Source: Streptomyces zingiberis (GTDB lineage Bacteria; Actinomycetota; Actinomycetes; Streptomycetales; Streptomycetaceae). From it: DNA of 64,000 bases. Made by a program: the position numbers and the translations under genes. The notes beneath the pieces were generated by a model. That model was not told the DNA's origin. It did not search any database and saw nothing but the letters and a program-made list of their open reading frames with translations. Positions 8,075 through 19,945 of the stretch are shown one piece after another. Each line of letters opens with the position of its first letter. The first letter of the stretch is position 1. The stretch covers positions 186,001 through 250,000 of the forward strand of contig NZ_JAATEN010000002.1 of the NCBI RefSeq assembly GCF_012034935.1, in the 5' to 3' direction.

Positions 8075-8998
8075 TCACAACTCCGCCAGCAGCTCCGCCT
8101 TCTTCGAGCTGAACTCGTCGTCCGTGAGCAGCCCCGCCTCGTGCAGCGCGCCGAGGTGGCGGATGCGGTCCGCCACGTCGGCCGGGTCGGGGCGGGCCTG
8201 CGCGCGGGCGCCGGCGGTGAGGACGGACGGGGCGGCGGCGGTGCCGGCGCACGGCGAGACGCCGCCGTCCGTGGTGGCCGGGGACGCGGCCTTGACGGCC
8301 TCCAGCACCGAGGCGGCGAACGGCAGGGACTCGTGCACGAGGCCGTAGCCGAGACCGAAGACCACCGAGGCGGGGTCCTGGTCGGCGTCGCCCGTCCCCG
8401 GGGTGTCCGCGCCGCGGCGCAGCAGCCGCAGATGGCCGTCGAACACCTCGGGGGAGCGCCACTCCACCCCGCCCAGCTCGCCCACGGGGAACCGCTGGTC
8501 ACCCGCTTTCCACTTGGCGGAGGAGGCGCCCGTCCAGAACCAGCGGAAGACGACGGACTCGCCGTCGAAGCGCGCCTTGCCGTCGTACGCCTTGAAGCTG
8601 AGCGGTGGCGGCGGCGCGGCGACGAGATGGCACTCGGCGGGGCGCCCGGCGTCCGGGCCGAGGGCGGAGCGCAGTTCCTCCGCGTAGTACTCGGCGAGGA
8701 GTTCACGCTCGGCGGGGAGCACGAGACGGTAGGGGTCGGAGCCCTCCTTGAGCTGGCCGTCCGCCGCGTCCATCAGCGGATCGGCGCCGGGCCGGGGTAC
8801 GGCCCGCAGTACCACGCTCCCCTTTCTGCCGGGAGTGAGCTCCACGGCGGACAGCGCCTCGTACGGGACACGTCGTTCACCGAGGACATGGAAGAGTCTC
8901 GGCGTGCGGATCCCCCGTTCGAAGCGGATGAGCACGGAGTCCGTGTCGAACTCCCAGACGGTGTGGAAACCGGCCAGCTGTTCACCCATGCGCTTCAT
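8075..8998 (-). CDS. DUF4429 protein with C-terminal SHOCT domain
   Basis: 307 residues. Two DUF4429 beta-rich repeats are visible: GFHTVWEFDTDSVLIRFERG ... RRVPYEALSAVELTPG, and FKAYDGKARFDGESVVF ... RFPVGELGGVEWR. The C-terminus (DPADVADRIRHLGALHEAGLLTDDEFSSKKAELLAEL region) is a SHOCT helical hairpin. SHOCT is usually an oligomerisation or tethering unit on membrane-associated proteins; the function of DUF4429 is unknown. Two starts are possible, ATG at 8998 or three codons later at 8989; neither has a strong ribosome site. Confidence 0.8.
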   Translation of the reverse strand: MKRMGEQLAGFHTVWEFDTDSVLIRFERGIRTPRLFHVLGERRVPYEALSAVELTPGRKGSVVLRAVPRPGADPLMDAADGQLKEGSDPYRLVLPAERELLAEYYAEELRSALGPDAGRPAECHLVAAPPPPLSFKAYDGKARFDGESVVFRWFWTGASSAKWKAGDQRFPVGELGGVEWRSPEVFDGHLRLLRRGADTPGTGDADQDPASVVFGLGYGLVHESLPFAASVLEAVKAASPATTDGGVSPCAGTAAAPSVLTAGARAQARPDPADVADRIRHLGALHEAGLLTDDEFSSKKAELLAEL

Positions 8999-9045
8999 CG
9001 TAGGCGGCGGGGCTGTGGCCGTCCTCCCGCCGAGTGCCGCGCGTA

Positions 9046-10278
9046 TCACCGTTCGTGGCCTCCCTGGTCCGCGGTGCCGCAGTGCGCGCCGCCGGAGCAG
9101 CGGACCGCGGCGAGGTCTCCCACGCCGACCCGGGCGAAGTTCTCCAGACTCGCGGTGCCCGGGACGAAGTAGCCGGCGTGGCCGAAGGCGCCCTCGGCGG
9201 AGAGCCGCCGCGCCCCGAAACCGGGGGAGACGGGGTCCACGCCGTGGCCGAGCGCGCCGAGTTCGAGGTTGGGCACGTCCTCGATCCAGTCACCGGTGTC
9301 CCGCGTGGCCCAGACGCGGGCGTGTCCTCCGAGGTCGGAGACGCGCTCGGCGCGCATCCCCGGGCTGCCCGCGACCGCTATGTCGGTGACCCGCGGCGGC
9401 AGCGAACGCGCCGCCACCCCGCAGACCACGGAGCCGTAGCTGTGGCAGAACAGCGCGACCTTCGCCGTCCCCGGCAGCGCCCGGACGAGCGCGGTGAGGC
9501 CGAGCGCGCCCCGCGCGGCCAGCCGCCCGGCAGCGGCGTCCATGCCGATGCCGGCCGGAGCGGTGTAGTCCGCCCACGCGATGACCGCGGTACGGACGCC
9601 GGGGGCCGCCGCGCGCTCGGCGGAGTGCAGCGCGCGCGCCATGCCGACGGGCGCGGAGTACGGCCCGCGGCTGCGCTCGAAGGTCACCACCTCGGTGTCC
9701 ACCCCCGGCACCACCACCGACACCCTCCGGGCGGCCGTCAGATCGCCGAACACCTCCGCGACCCGGCCGGGGCCCGTCGGGTCGAAGGCGAGGATCTGCC
9801 GGCCCGGGCGGAGGAGCGACGCGTAGCGCTGTGCGCGGCGGGCGGTCTGCTCGCGGCCGAGCGGGGTGAGCCGGCTGTCGTGCAGCCGCGCCCGCTCGGA
9901 CACCAGCGCCCGCCGCAGCGCGGCGCGGTTGGCCTGGTAGCGCAGGGACGGCGGGGCGCCGCCCAGATTGCCGACGACCAGCGGATGGCGGTCCGCGAGG
10001 CGCCGGCGCTGCTCCGCTGCGAGCGTCCCGAAGAACGCGCGGATCTCCTCCGGCGCCGCGTCGGCGCGGGGGAGGCGCCGCCCGCCGGCCGTGTCCCGGT
10101 TCCACGCCGCCTCCGCCGCGGCGCGCGGCCCCGGGCGCGGGTGCTGGGTGCGCAGCGCCGTCCAGCCGGTGGTGGCCAGCAGGACCAGCACCAGGCAGAG
10201 GATCAGCGCCGCCCGCGATGCCGGGGAGCCGCTGAACCAGGGGCTGGGGGAGGAGCCGAGCTCGGAGATGGAAGACAC
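9046..10278 (-). CDS. DUF1023 alpha/beta-hydrolase, membrane-anchored
   Basis: 410 residues. One membrane helix near residues 22-38 (ALILCLVLVLLATTGWTAL) is followed by a helical region and then the alpha/beta-hydrolase domain: VVVPGVDTEVVTF strand, and the nucleophile elbow CHSYGS with Ser280. Typical of the actinobacterial DUF1023 family of extracytoplasmic lipase/esterase-like proteins. GTG start at the edge of the membrane segment; the long in-frame continuation upstream is antisense to the TetR region and is discarded. Substrate unknown. Confidence 0.85.
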   Translation of the reverse strand: MSSISELGSSPSPWFSGSPASRAALILCLVLVLLATTGWTALRTQHPRPGPRAAAEAAWNRDTAGGRRLPRADAAPEEIRAFFGTLAAEQRRRLADRHPLVVGNLGGAPPSLRYQANRAALRRALVSERARLHDSRLTPLGREQTARRAQRYASLLRPGRQILAFDPTGPGRVAEVFGDLTAARRVSVVVPGVDTEVVTFERSRGPYSAPVGMARALHSAERAAAPGVRTAVIAWADYTAPAGIGMDAAAGRLAARGALGLTALVRALPGTAKVALFCHSYGSVVCGVAARSLPPRVTDIAVAGSPGMRAERVSDLGGHARVWATRDTGDWIEDVPNLELGALGHGVDPVSPGFGARRLSAEGAFGHAGYFVPGTASLENFARVGVGDLAAVRCSGGAHCGTADQGGHER

Positions 10279-10544
10279 TGCGGGACACCCTAGGAGACGG
10301 ACCGCTGCCGAATCGTTATCCGGCGTCCCACCGTGAGTCATTTCACGTTTACGGCCGGGCAAAGCGGCCACAAGGGACAGGTTGGGCATCCGCGCTGCGT
10401 CACGGCCCTTGAGCGGCCGGTAACCCTCGGTGATCTCCGGGGGCGCACCGATGGCGCTCCTCCCGTACGGGCCCGCCGCCGGGCGCGCGCCACGCCGGCG
10501 CCACCGGGGCTCGGCGGCGCCGTCCCCGTGTCCGTCGTCCCTCG

Positions 10545-11234
10545 TCAGCGCCGTGCGGACGCGGTTTCGGAGGGCGCGGCGGCGGGACGGTGCCAGTCCT
10601 CGGCCAGTGCGGGGACGAGCTGGTCGAGGTGGCGCTCGGTGATCGCGCGGAGTGCCTCGGCCGAGTTGTCCGGGCCGGCGCCCCACACCTGCCCCGCGGC
10701 GCGCGTGACGCCGATGAACGTGGCCGCCAGTACCCGGGGGCGCGGGTCGGTGCCGGGGTCGGTGCCCGTCCGCCGGGCGATCTCCCGCGCCAGCCGGTCC
10801 TCCCAGGCGGCGCAGCGCCGCAGCATCACGGCGAGCAACGCCGGGGTGCACTCGATGACCTGGAACATCCGCAGGTGCAGCTCGGGTTCGACCGTGTCGG
10901 TGACCGATTCCGCGATGCGGTCCCAGCCGGCGGAGAGCGCGCCGCGCAGCGCGGCCAGCGGCGGCTCGTCCGGGGGCCGGGCGGCGAACGCCTCCAGGAT
11001 CTCTTCCTCCACCCTCTCCTGGACGGCGAAGGCCACGTCCTCCTTGCCGGAGAAGTAGCGGAAGAAGGTGCGCTGGGAGACCTGCACGGCCTCGGCGATC
11101 TCGTCCACCGTCGTCCGCTCGTAGCCCCGGGTGGTGAACAGCCCCAGGGCGGCGCGGATCAGCGCGGCCCGGGTGCGCTGCTTCTTGCGCTCCCGCAGTC
11201 CGCACGGTCCGCTCACCGGTCGCCGTGTCGTCAC
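10545..11234 (-). CDS. TetR-family repressor of the adjacent MFS exporter
   Basis: 229 residues. The N-terminal HTH is complete (ALIRAALGLFTTRGYERTTVDEIAEAVQVSQRTFFRYFSGKED, residues 23-66); the C-terminal ligand domain is of the common TetR_C type (MftR/AcrR-like). GTG start with an excellent AGGGAGGAA ribosome site. It is divergent from a 14-helix drug exporter, with palindromic half-sites in between, which is the standard arrangement for a local efflux repressor. Confidence 0.92.
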   Translation of the reverse strand: MTTRRPVSGPCGLRERKKQRTRAALIRAALGLFTTRGYERTTVDEIAEAVQVSQRTFFRYFSGKEDVAFAVQERVEEEILEAFAARPPDEPPLAALRGALSAGWDRIAESVTDTVEPELHLRMFQVIECTPALLAVMLRRCAAWEDRLAREIARRTGTDPGTDPRPRVLAATFIGVTRAAGQVWGAGPDNSAEALRAITERHLDQLVPALAEDWHRPAAAPSETASARR

Positions 11235-11292
11235 CGGGTGTTCCTCCCTGGGGTCGATGGCTGTTCTCCCTGGTCGGAAGGGTGGGGTGGCG

Positions 11293-11348
11293 CTGACAGT
11301 TACTCCCGGCCGAAAGGGTTTGTCAACTGTCAGTCGCTGACATAATCT
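11293..11348 (+). promoter_or_regulatory. TetR operator and divergent promoters
   Basis: TGTCAG-TCG-CTGACA (11328-11342) is a perfect 15-bp palindrome filling the 17-base spacer between TTGTCA (11320-11325) and TAATCT (11343-11348). The predicted start is then at the exporter ATG, giving a leaderless mRNA. A third half-site CTGACAGTT (11293-11301) is the inverted match of AACTGTCAG (11325-11333); on the minus strand it overlaps the place where a -10 box would fall for TTGACA (complement of 11321-11326). One repressor could thus shut both directions. Confidence 0.7.
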
Positions 11349-11355
11349 CCCGGCC

Positions 11356-12960
11356 ATGACGTCCCAGACTCCCGTCGCCGAACCGGCGCCGGACCGTATC
11401 GAGACGGCCGCTCCCCGTACGGGGCTGCGCGGCCACCCCTGGCTCACCCTCTTCTCCGTGGCGCTCGGCGTGATGATGGTCGCGCTCGACGGCACGATCG
11501 TCGCCATCGCCAACCCGGCCATCCAGCGGGACCTCGGCGCCTCGCTCGCCGACGTCCAGTGGATCACCAACGGCTATCTGCTCGCGCTGGCCGTCTCCCT
11601 CATCACCGCGGGCAAGCTCGGCGACCGCTTCGGCCACCGGCAGACCTTCCTCATCGGCATCGTCGGCTTCGCCTTGGCCTCGGCCGCGATCGGCTTCTCC
11701 ACCACCGTGCCGCTGGTCATAGCCTTCCGCGTGTTGCAGGGCCTCTTCGGCGCGCTGCTGATGCCCGCCGCGCTGGGCCTGCTGCGCGCCACCTTCCCCG
11801 CCGAGCGGCTCAACATGGCCATCGGCATCTGGGGCATGGTGATCGGCGCCTCGACCGCGGCCGGCCCGATCGTCGGCGGGCTGCTGGTCGAGCACGTCAA
11901 CTGGCAGTCGGTCTTCTTCATCAACGTGCCGGTGGGCGCCGCCGCGCTCGCCCTGGGCCTGGTGATCCTCGTCGACCACCGCGCCCCGAACGCGCCGCGC
12001 ACCTTCGACATACCCGGCATCGTCCTGCTCTCCTCGGCGATGTTCTTCCTGGTCTGGGCGCTGATCAAGGCCCCGGAGTGGGGCTGGGGCGACGGGGTCA
12101 CCCTCTTCTTCCTCGCCACGGCGGTGGGCGCGTTCATCGCCTTCGCCGTCTGGGAGACCCGGGTCCGCGAACCGCTCATCCCGCTGCGGATGTTCCGTTC
12201 GGTGCCGCTCTCCGCGGGCACGGTCCTGATGGTGCTGATGGCCTTCGCCTTCATGGGCGGGATCTTCTTCGTCACCTTCTACCTGCAGAACGTGCACGGC
12301 ATGAGCCCCGTGGACAGCGGGCTCCATCTGCTGCCGCTCACCGGCATGATGATCGTGGCCTCCCCGGTCGCGGGAGCGCTGATCACCAAGGTGGGGCCGC
12401 GGGTCCCGCTGGTCGGTGGCATGGCGTTCACCGCCGCCGCCAGCTTCGGCCTGGCGACCCTGGAGCGCGACAGCGGCAGTGGGGTGATGTCCCTGTGGTT
12501 CGCGCTGCTCGGCCTCGGCCTGGCCCCCGTGATGGTGGGCGCGACGGACGTCATCGTCGGCAACGCGCCGCTGGAGCTCTCCGGCGTGGCGGGCGGTCTC
12601 CAGCAGGCCGCCATGCAGGTCGGCGGCAGCCTCGGCACGGCCGTCCTCGGCGCCACCATGGCCGCCCGGGTCGACGGCGAACTGCCCGGCAACTGGGCGG
12701 ACGCACAGCTTCCGCCGGTCACCCCGGAGCAGATGGCGCGGATGTCCGAGGCCGTCGAGGTGGGCATCGCGCCCGTGCCCGACGGGACGCCGCCGCAGAT
12801 CGCCGAGACGATCACCGGCGTCGCGCATGACACGTTCGTGTCCGGCATGGGCTTCTCGTTCACCGTCGCCGGGGGCGTGGCGGTGCTGGCCGTGTTCGTC
12901 GCCCTCCTGACCCGGCGCGGGGAGAACGCCGAGGCCGGGGTCCCGGGGGCGCACATCTGA
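11356..12960 (+). CDS. MFS drug exporter, DHA2 (EmrB/QacA) family, 14 TM
   Basis: 534 residues with 14 predicted membrane helices. DHA2 markers are present: motif A-like GKLGDRFGHRQTF, motif C region GMVIGASTAAGPIVGGLLVEH, and the N-terminal VALDGTIVAIANPAIQRDLGAS. Such proton antiporters expel cationic drugs or natural products. The start ATG has no Shine-Dalgarno sequence but sits at the predicted transcription start. Regulation by the divergent TetR protein is strongly suggested by the intergenic palindromes. Confidence 0.94.
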   Translation: MTSQTPVAEPAPDRIETAAPRTGLRGHPWLTLFSVALGVMMVALDGTIVAIANPAIQRDLGASLADVQWITNGYLLALAVSLITAGKLGDRFGHRQTFLIGIVGFALASAAIGFSTTVPLVIAFRVLQGLFGALLMPAALGLLRATFPAERLNMAIGIWGMVIGASTAAGPIVGGLLVEHVNWQSVFFINVPVGAAALALGLVILVDHRAPNAPRTFDIPGIVLLSSAMFFLVWALIKAPEWGWGDGVTLFFLATAVGAFIAFAVWETRVREPLIPLRMFRSVPLSAGTVLMVLMAFAFMGGIFFVTFYLQNVHGMSPVDSGLHLLPLTGMMIVASPVAGALITKVGPRVPLVGGMAFTAAASFGLATLERDSGSGVMSLWFALLGLGLAPVMVGATDVIVGNAPLELSGVAGGLQQAAMQVGGSLGTAVLGATMAARVDGELPGNWADAQLPPVTPEQMARMSEAVEVGIAPVPDGTPPQIAETITGVAHDTFVSGMGFSFTVAGGVAVLAVFVALLTRRGENAEAGVPGAHI

Positions 12961-13241
12961 GACGGACGGGGCCGCGTCGCGCGGTGCGGTGACGGCCCCG
13001 GGCCGGGTGCCGGGCGCCGACCGCGCAGTGCGCCGGGATCGTCAACTCCGGTTGTGCGGCGTCCTGTTGGCGTCAGCCTCGGCAGGATTGTCCCCTATCC
13101 GGGTGGACCGCGCCGCCGGTTCTGGCGGCGGCCGTCCCGCGTCGGGAAGGCTCGTCCCGCGAGCGCCGCCGGCCGTCCGGCCCGGCGGCGGAAACCGTGC
13201 CGTGCCCGGCAGGGGCGGCACCTCACGGGGGAGTGATCCTG

Positions 13242-13712
13242 ATGCGTACCCTTCCGGCGACCGCCGCCCTGACCGCCGCCCTGACCGCCGCGGCCGCCCT
13301 GACGGCCGTCGCCCTGCTGCCGGCCGCACCGGCTGCCGCGAACCCGGCTGCCGCGGACCCGACCGCCGCGAACCGGGCCGCGGCAAGCCCGGTGGCGGCG
13401 AGCCGGGTGGTTCCGACCGCCGGGCCTGCCGCCGGCGCCTGTCCCGTCGGGGCGCTCTGCCTCTGGGACCGAGCCGGTTTCACCGGCGAGCGCCGCACCC
13501 ACGAGCTGTCCGCCACCGACATCGAGAGCTGCGTCCCGCTGCCCGCCGGTACCACCGCGGAGTCGTTCGCCAACCGCACGGGCCGGCCCGTCACCACCTA
13601 CCAGAGCGCCGTGTGCGGGGAGACCGGGGAGTTCGACACCTACCCCGGTGACGGCACCTGGGTGCCCGCCTCCCCCTACCAGGTGCGGGCGTTCAAGATC
13701 TGGGAGAACTGA
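13242..13712 (+). CDS. secreted peptidase-inhibitor family I36-like protein
   Basis: 156 residues. Sec signal peptide (TAALTAALTAAAALTAVALLP region, Ala-X-Ala site near residue 32), then an alanine-rich low-complexity spacer to about residue 60, then a small beta-rich domain CPVGALCLWDRAGFTGERR ... TTYQSAVCGETGEF with four cysteines. This resembles the I36/metalloproteinase-inhibitor and beta-gamma-crystallin-like fold of streptomycetes. ATG preceded by GGGGGAG with eight-base spacing; a GTG three codons earlier overlaps that site. A cluster of 3-residue-periodic Ala repeats marks the linker. Confidence 0.75.
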   Translation: MRTLPATAALTAALTAAAALTAVALLPAAPAAANPAAADPTAANRAAASPVAASRVVPTAGPAAGACPVGALCLWDRAGFTGERRTHELSATDIESCVPLPAGTTAESFANRTGRPVTTYQSAVCGETGEFDTYPGDGTWVPASPYQVRAFKIWEN

Positions 13713-13728
13713 GGGTTCGGCACCGGCG

Positions 13729-13775
13729 GGCGAGCCCCTGAACGGCGTTGTCTTCCTGCCGGGCAGGGGCTCGCC
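13729..13775 (+). terminator. hairpin after the I36-like gene
   Basis: GGCGAGCCCCTG (13729-13740) pairs with CAGGGGCTCGCC (13764-13775), 12 perfect pairs around a 23-base loop, 16 bases after the stop codon. A second hairpin, CCAGGGCCG-TT-CGGCCCTGG (13865-13884), follows. The rest of the 350 bases before the next gene shows nothing further. Confidence 0.55.
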
Positions 13776-14063
13776 GGCTCGCCGGGGGCCGTCACCGGGC
13801 CGCAGGTGGTACCCGGGCCCCGCAGCGGACGGCGCCGGCAGCTCCACGCGAACTGATCCGGGGGCCAGGGCCGTTCGGCCCTGGGCCCGGCTGTCCGGCG
13901 GGGCCTGCCGGGTCCCCCGCCCCGCGGGACCGGCGCGCGCCACTCACCGCCCCCCCGGGGCGCGTCGCCCGTTGTCCGCCCCGCCTCCGGCCGGCCCGTG
14001 CATTCCGCCCGGGGGCGGGGGCATACGGAGAGCAGCCCGATACGTCGACCCCCGGGAGGGAAT

Positions 14064-14369
14064 ATGGCGGGCTCGTGGAACACCAGCGCGCGCGGGAACC
14101 CCCGTGAGAGCGGCCGGACGGGGTCGTGGAACGGGCTGGACAGCGCGTCTCTGGGCATCATCGGGCTGGTCTGCGCGATCGCCGGATTCTTCGCTCTGGG
14201 CATCGTGCTCGGACCGGCGGCGATCGTCTGCGGCTGGCTGTCGATGGGACGCACGTGGAACTTCCGTGGCGCCTCCGTACCGGCGCTCGTCGCGGTCGTC
14301 CTCGGCGCCATCGACACGGTGATGGCCCTGCTGTGGCTGACCGGGCTGAACGGCGGCGGAGCCCTCTGA
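14064..14369 (+). CDS. small DUF4190-like membrane protein
   Basis: 101 residues. A polar N-terminus of about 25 residues (SWNTSARGNPRESGRTGSWN) precedes two hydrophobic helices (LGIIGLVCAIAGFFALGIVLGPAAIVCGW and ALVAVVLGAIDTVMALLWL). The helical hairpin with a short loop resembles DUF4190 proteins of actinobacteria. ATG behind GGGAGGG. It stands alone; the 24-bp terminator hairpin follows. Function unknown. Confidence 0.75.
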   Translation: MAGSWNTSARGNPRESGRTGSWNGLDSASLGIIGLVCAIAGFFALGIVLGPAAIVCGWLSMGRTWNFRGASVPALVAVVLGAIDTVMALLWLTGLNGGGAL

Positions 14370-14455
14370 CGCATCTGGAGACGGAGGGCCCGCCCGCCGC
14401 GTGACGGCACCGGCCGGCGCCGTGCCACCGCCCGTGAGGGCGGGGCGCGCCACGG

Positions 14456-14507
14456 CCGGAGGGCCGGGTTCGGACCAAGCATCCTTGGTCCGAACCCGGC
14501 CCTCCGG
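14456..14507. terminator. 24-bp perfect hairpin between convergent genes
   Basis: Left arm 14456-14479 and right arm 14484-14507 are perfectly complementary over 24 bases, with a CATC loop (14480-14483). It lies between the small membrane-protein gene and aceE, which converge, and can end both transcripts. There is no T-run, as is common in this genus. Confidence 0.85.
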
Positions 14508-14556
14508 GTGTCCGGTGACGGCCGGCCCGCCTTCCGGGAGCCGGCGGCCGGTCAGG

Positions 14557-17289
<2,733 letters not shown>

Positions 17290-18013
17290 GCTGTTCCTTC
17301 GCTATTCGTTCGTACCGTGCACGCTGTGGAATCGTGCTCTGCTGGTGTCGCGCCGCCTCCATCGTGGACCGCAGAGGCGCGTACGTCATCTCTACTGATC
17401 GGTAATAAGCTGTACTGTGAGGTAACCGCCACTCTGCGAGACGGCGACCGGTTGACCGGTTGTCGACCGGTTGCGGCCGACTTGGGTGGCTCGGCCGACT
17501 CGCCACCTTACGCCGAGCCGTCCCGCGGCCCCGCCCCGCCCTCCTCCGGCGCCGGTCTTCTCCCTGCTCCGGGCTTCGCCGGCCCGCGCGGGGCGCCTCC
17601 CCTCCGCACGCCTCTCCCGTGCGGCTCTCTCCCGCGCGCCCCTCGTTGCCGGCCCTCGCCCGCCCGCTCCCGCGGGCCGCGGGAGCGGGCCGCTCTCCCC
17701 TGCCGGTGGCGGTGCCGGGGCCCCGGGCGTCCCTTCCGGGCGTGCGCGGTCCGCCGCCCTCACGGCTGATCGGCGCAACCCTGTCACCTGCCTCCCGCGG
17801 TCCCGCCGGGAGGGGCCGGAAAGCGGTGTCGGGCCGCCCGGGGACCGGCGCGCGGCGCGTACCCGCGGCGTGCGTCTTGCGACGACAAGTCAACGTTTGG
17901 GCGGGATGGAGGGCGAGGTACTTGCGCGATCCGCCCGGCACGTGTGGACTACGCCCAAGCCTCGCGCGTGCGTGGGGCACCGAAACGATACGAAATACGA
18001 CAGGAGGCAATCC
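17290..18013. other. long divergent intergenic region aceE / DUF3052
   Basis: No gene is supported here. The aceE-proximal 170 bases are relatively AT-rich and must hold the aceE promoter. Three ACCGGTTG copies follow, then about 300 bases (17510-17800) of strongly C/T-biased sequence, and finally about 150 bases of ordinary composition leading to the DUF3052 gene. Confidence 0.5.
17445..17473. repeat. three ACCGGTTG direct repeats upstream of aceE
   Basis: ACCGGTTG occurs three times within 29 bases (ending at 17454, 17462 and 17473), the outer two in the longer form CGACCGGTTG. Each contains the palindromic core ACCGGT. They lie 155-185 bases upstream of the aceE start, a plausible activator or repressor array. 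Confidence 0.5.
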
Positions 18014-18454
18014 GTGAGCGCGACCGCGGACCACGCGGAGGAGCGGACCAACCCTGCCGCGAGGCTGGGTTTCCAGCCCGGGCAGGTGGTCCAGGAGCTC
18101 GGCTACGACGACGACACCGAGCAGGATCTGCGTGCGGCCATCGAGGAGCTGACCGGCACCGAACTCGTCGACGAGGAGTACGACGACGTGGCGGACGCCG
18201 TGCTGCTGTGGTTCCGCGATGACGACGGCGACCTGACGGACGCGCTGGTGGACGCCACCACCATGATCGACGCGGGTGCCCCGATCTGGCTGATGACCCC
18301 CAAGACCGGCCGGGACGGCTACGTCGAGGCGAGCGACATCGGCGAGGCCGCCGCCACCGCCGGGCTCGCCCAGACGAGCAGTGTCAACGCCGGCAAGGAC
18401 TGGGCCGGCAGCCGTCTGGTCACGCCGAAGGCGGCCCGTTCCGGCAAGCGGTGA
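18014..18454 (+). CDS. DUF3052 protein
   Basis: 146 residues, acidic. The family pattern is complete: NPAARLGFQPGQVVQELGYDDDTEQDLRAAIE, then VDEEYDDVADAVLLWFRDDDGDLTDALVDA, then GAPIWLMTPKTGRDGYVEASDIGEAA. GTG start behind AGGAGG. The family is actinobacterial and of unknown function; its genes are usually found beside aceE and a peroxiredoxin, as here. A 13-bp hairpin follows. Confidence 0.9.
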   Translation: MSATADHAEERTNPAARLGFQPGQVVQELGYDDDTEQDLRAAIEELTGTELVDEEYDDVADAVLLWFRDDDGDLTDALVDATTMIDAGAPIWLMTPKTGRDGYVEASDIGEAAATAGLAQTSSVNAGKDWAGSRLVTPKAARSGKR

Positions 18455-18518
18455 CACCACCCGGGCCCGGCGCCCGGCGGCCCCGTAGGACCGCGCCCCC
18501 GCCCTGACCCGCCCGTAC

Positions 18519-18550
18519 GTGCCCCCGCGGCTCCTTCGCCGCGGGGGCAC
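18519..18550 (+). terminator. 13-bp hairpin after DUF3052 gene
   Basis: GTGCCCCCGCGGC (18519-18531) and GCCGCGGGGGCAC (18538-18550) pair perfectly around the loop TCCTTC. It separates the DUF3052 gene from the peroxiredoxin gene, so the two are probably separate units. Confidence 0.75.
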
Positions 18551-18683
18551 GCGGCGTGCGCCCCGGGGCGCGCCGCGTGGCCTCCCGGCCGTGCGGTGGG
18601 GGTCTCCCCGCGGAGCGCGGTGACGGAGCGTGGTGACAGACTGGGGGTGACCGTTCCCCCTCGACGAGAGGCACCCACCACCC

Positions 18684-19142
18684 ATGGCGATCGACGTCGG
18701 CACCAAGGCCCCCGAAATCGAGCTGAAGAACCAGCACGGCGAGCTGGTGAAGCTCTCCGACTTCCGCGGTGAGAAGAACGTCGTCCTCCTCTTCTACCCC
18801 TTCGCCTTCACCGGCGTCTGCACCGGTGAGCTCTGCGCCCTGCGCGACGAGCTGCCGGCGTTCGTCAACGACGACGTGCAGCTGCTGGCGGTCTCCAACG
18901 ACTCCCCGTTCTCGCTCCGGGTCTTCTCCGAGCAGGAGGGGCTGAGCTACCCGCTGCTCTCCGACTTCTGGCCGCACGGCGAGGCCTCCCGCGCCTACGG
19001 CGTCTTCGACGAGGAGAAGGGGTGCGCCGTCCGCGCCACCTTCATCATCGACAAGGAGGGCGTCGTCCGCTGGACGGTCGTCAACGCCATCCCGGACGCC
19101 CGTGACCTGAACGACTACGTCAAGGCGCTCGGCGAGCTCTGA
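18684..19142 (+). CDS. AhpE-type peroxiredoxin
   Basis: 152 residues, the size of mycobacterial AhpE. Thioredoxin fold with peroxidatic Cys46 in [13 protein letters not shown]; Cys51 follows five residues later and could act in resolution, although AhpE is classed as one-cysteine. Conserved [17 protein letters not shown] and [14 protein letters not shown] match the family. Reduces hydroperoxides and peroxynitrite in the cytosol with mycothiol/mycoredoxin-type partners. ATG start 129 bases after a terminator, so it has its own promoter. Confidence 0.92.
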   Translation: MAIDVGTKAPEIELKNQHGELVKLSDFRGEKNVVLLFYPFAFTGVCTGELCALRDELPAFVNDDVQLLAVSNDSPFSLRVFSEQEGLSYPLLSDFWPHGEASRAYGVFDEEKGCAVRATFIIDKEGVVRWTVVNAIPDARDLNDYVKALGEL

Positions 19143-19324
19143 CCGCGGGCGCCGGCCGGCCCACCCGGGCACCGCCGCCGTGTGGGGTGCTCCGGGGACG
19201 GCCCGCCGAGGGCCCTGTCCCCGGAGTGTGGCCGCTGACTAGGATCGAAGCGTCGATCCGACGCCATCGCACGACGGGGGCGGGGCCGTGTCCGCCGCCC
19301 CCCCGTATACCCAGGGGAGGACTT

Positions 19325-19900
19325 GTGGGAGTCAGTCTCAGCAAGGGCGGCAATGTCTCTCTGAGCAAGGAGGCGCCGGGCCTGACGGCGGTCACCGTGG
19401 GTCTGGGCTGGGATGTCCGCACCACCACCGGAGCCGACTTCGACCTCGACGCCAGCGCGCTGCTGACCAGCGCCGAGGGCAAGGTCCTCTCCGACCGGCA
19501 CTTCGTCTTCTTCAACAACCTCACGAGCCCGGACGGCTCGGTGGAGCACACCGGGGACAACCTCACCGGTGAGGGCGAGGGCGACGACGAGTCGATCAAG
19601 GTCAATCTGGCCGCGGTGCCCGCAGAGGTCGCCAAGATCGTCTTCCCGGTCTCCATCTACGAGGCCGAGAGCCGCCAGCAGAGCTTCGGCCAGGTGCGCA
19701 ACGCCTTCATCCGCGTGGTGAACCAGGCCGACGGCCGCGAGCTGGCCCGCTACGACCTGACGGAGGACGCCTCCACGGAGACGGCCATGGTCTTCGGCGA
19801 GCTCTACCGGCACGGCGGCGACTGGAAGTTCCGCGCCATCGGCCAGGGCTACGCCTCGGGCCTGCGCGGCATCGCCCAGGACTTCGGCGTCAACGTCTGA
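19325..19900 (+). CDS. TerD-family stress protein (first copy)
   Basis: 191 residues, standard TerD size. The paired calcium-binding acidic motifs are [10 protein letters not shown] (N-half) and the [24 protein letters not shown] region; the repeated GGNVSLSK start and [14 protein letters not shown] end are diagnostic. TerD proteins bind Ca2+ and form part of a membrane-linked stress complex with TerC. GTG start behind GGGGAGGA. Followed by a 23-bp hairpin and a second terD, about 77 percent similar by eye. Confidence 0.95.
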   Translation: MGVSLSKGGNVSLSKEAPGLTAVTVGLGWDVRTTTGADFDLDASALLTSAEGKVLSDRHFVFFNNLTSPDGSVEHTGDNLTGEGEGDDESIKVNLAAVPAEVAKIVFPVSIYEAESRQQSFGQVRNAFIRVVNQADGRELARYDLTEDASTETAMVFGELYRHGGDWKFRAIGQGYASGLRGIAQDFGVNV

Positions 19901-19945
19901 CGTACGGCCGCCGCCGCACACCCACCACGACCGCCGTCCCGGCCC

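Noticed and set aside
9046..11205. One 719-residue fusion of the DUF1023 hydrolase with an N-terminal extension
   Set aside because: The extension is the out-of-frame TetR coding region; the hydrolase starts at the GTG just before its membrane helix.
17510..17800. Structured RNA or riboswitch upstream of the DUF3052 gene
   Set aside because: The segment is only C/T-biased; no conserved riboswitch core or consistent stems could be drawn.
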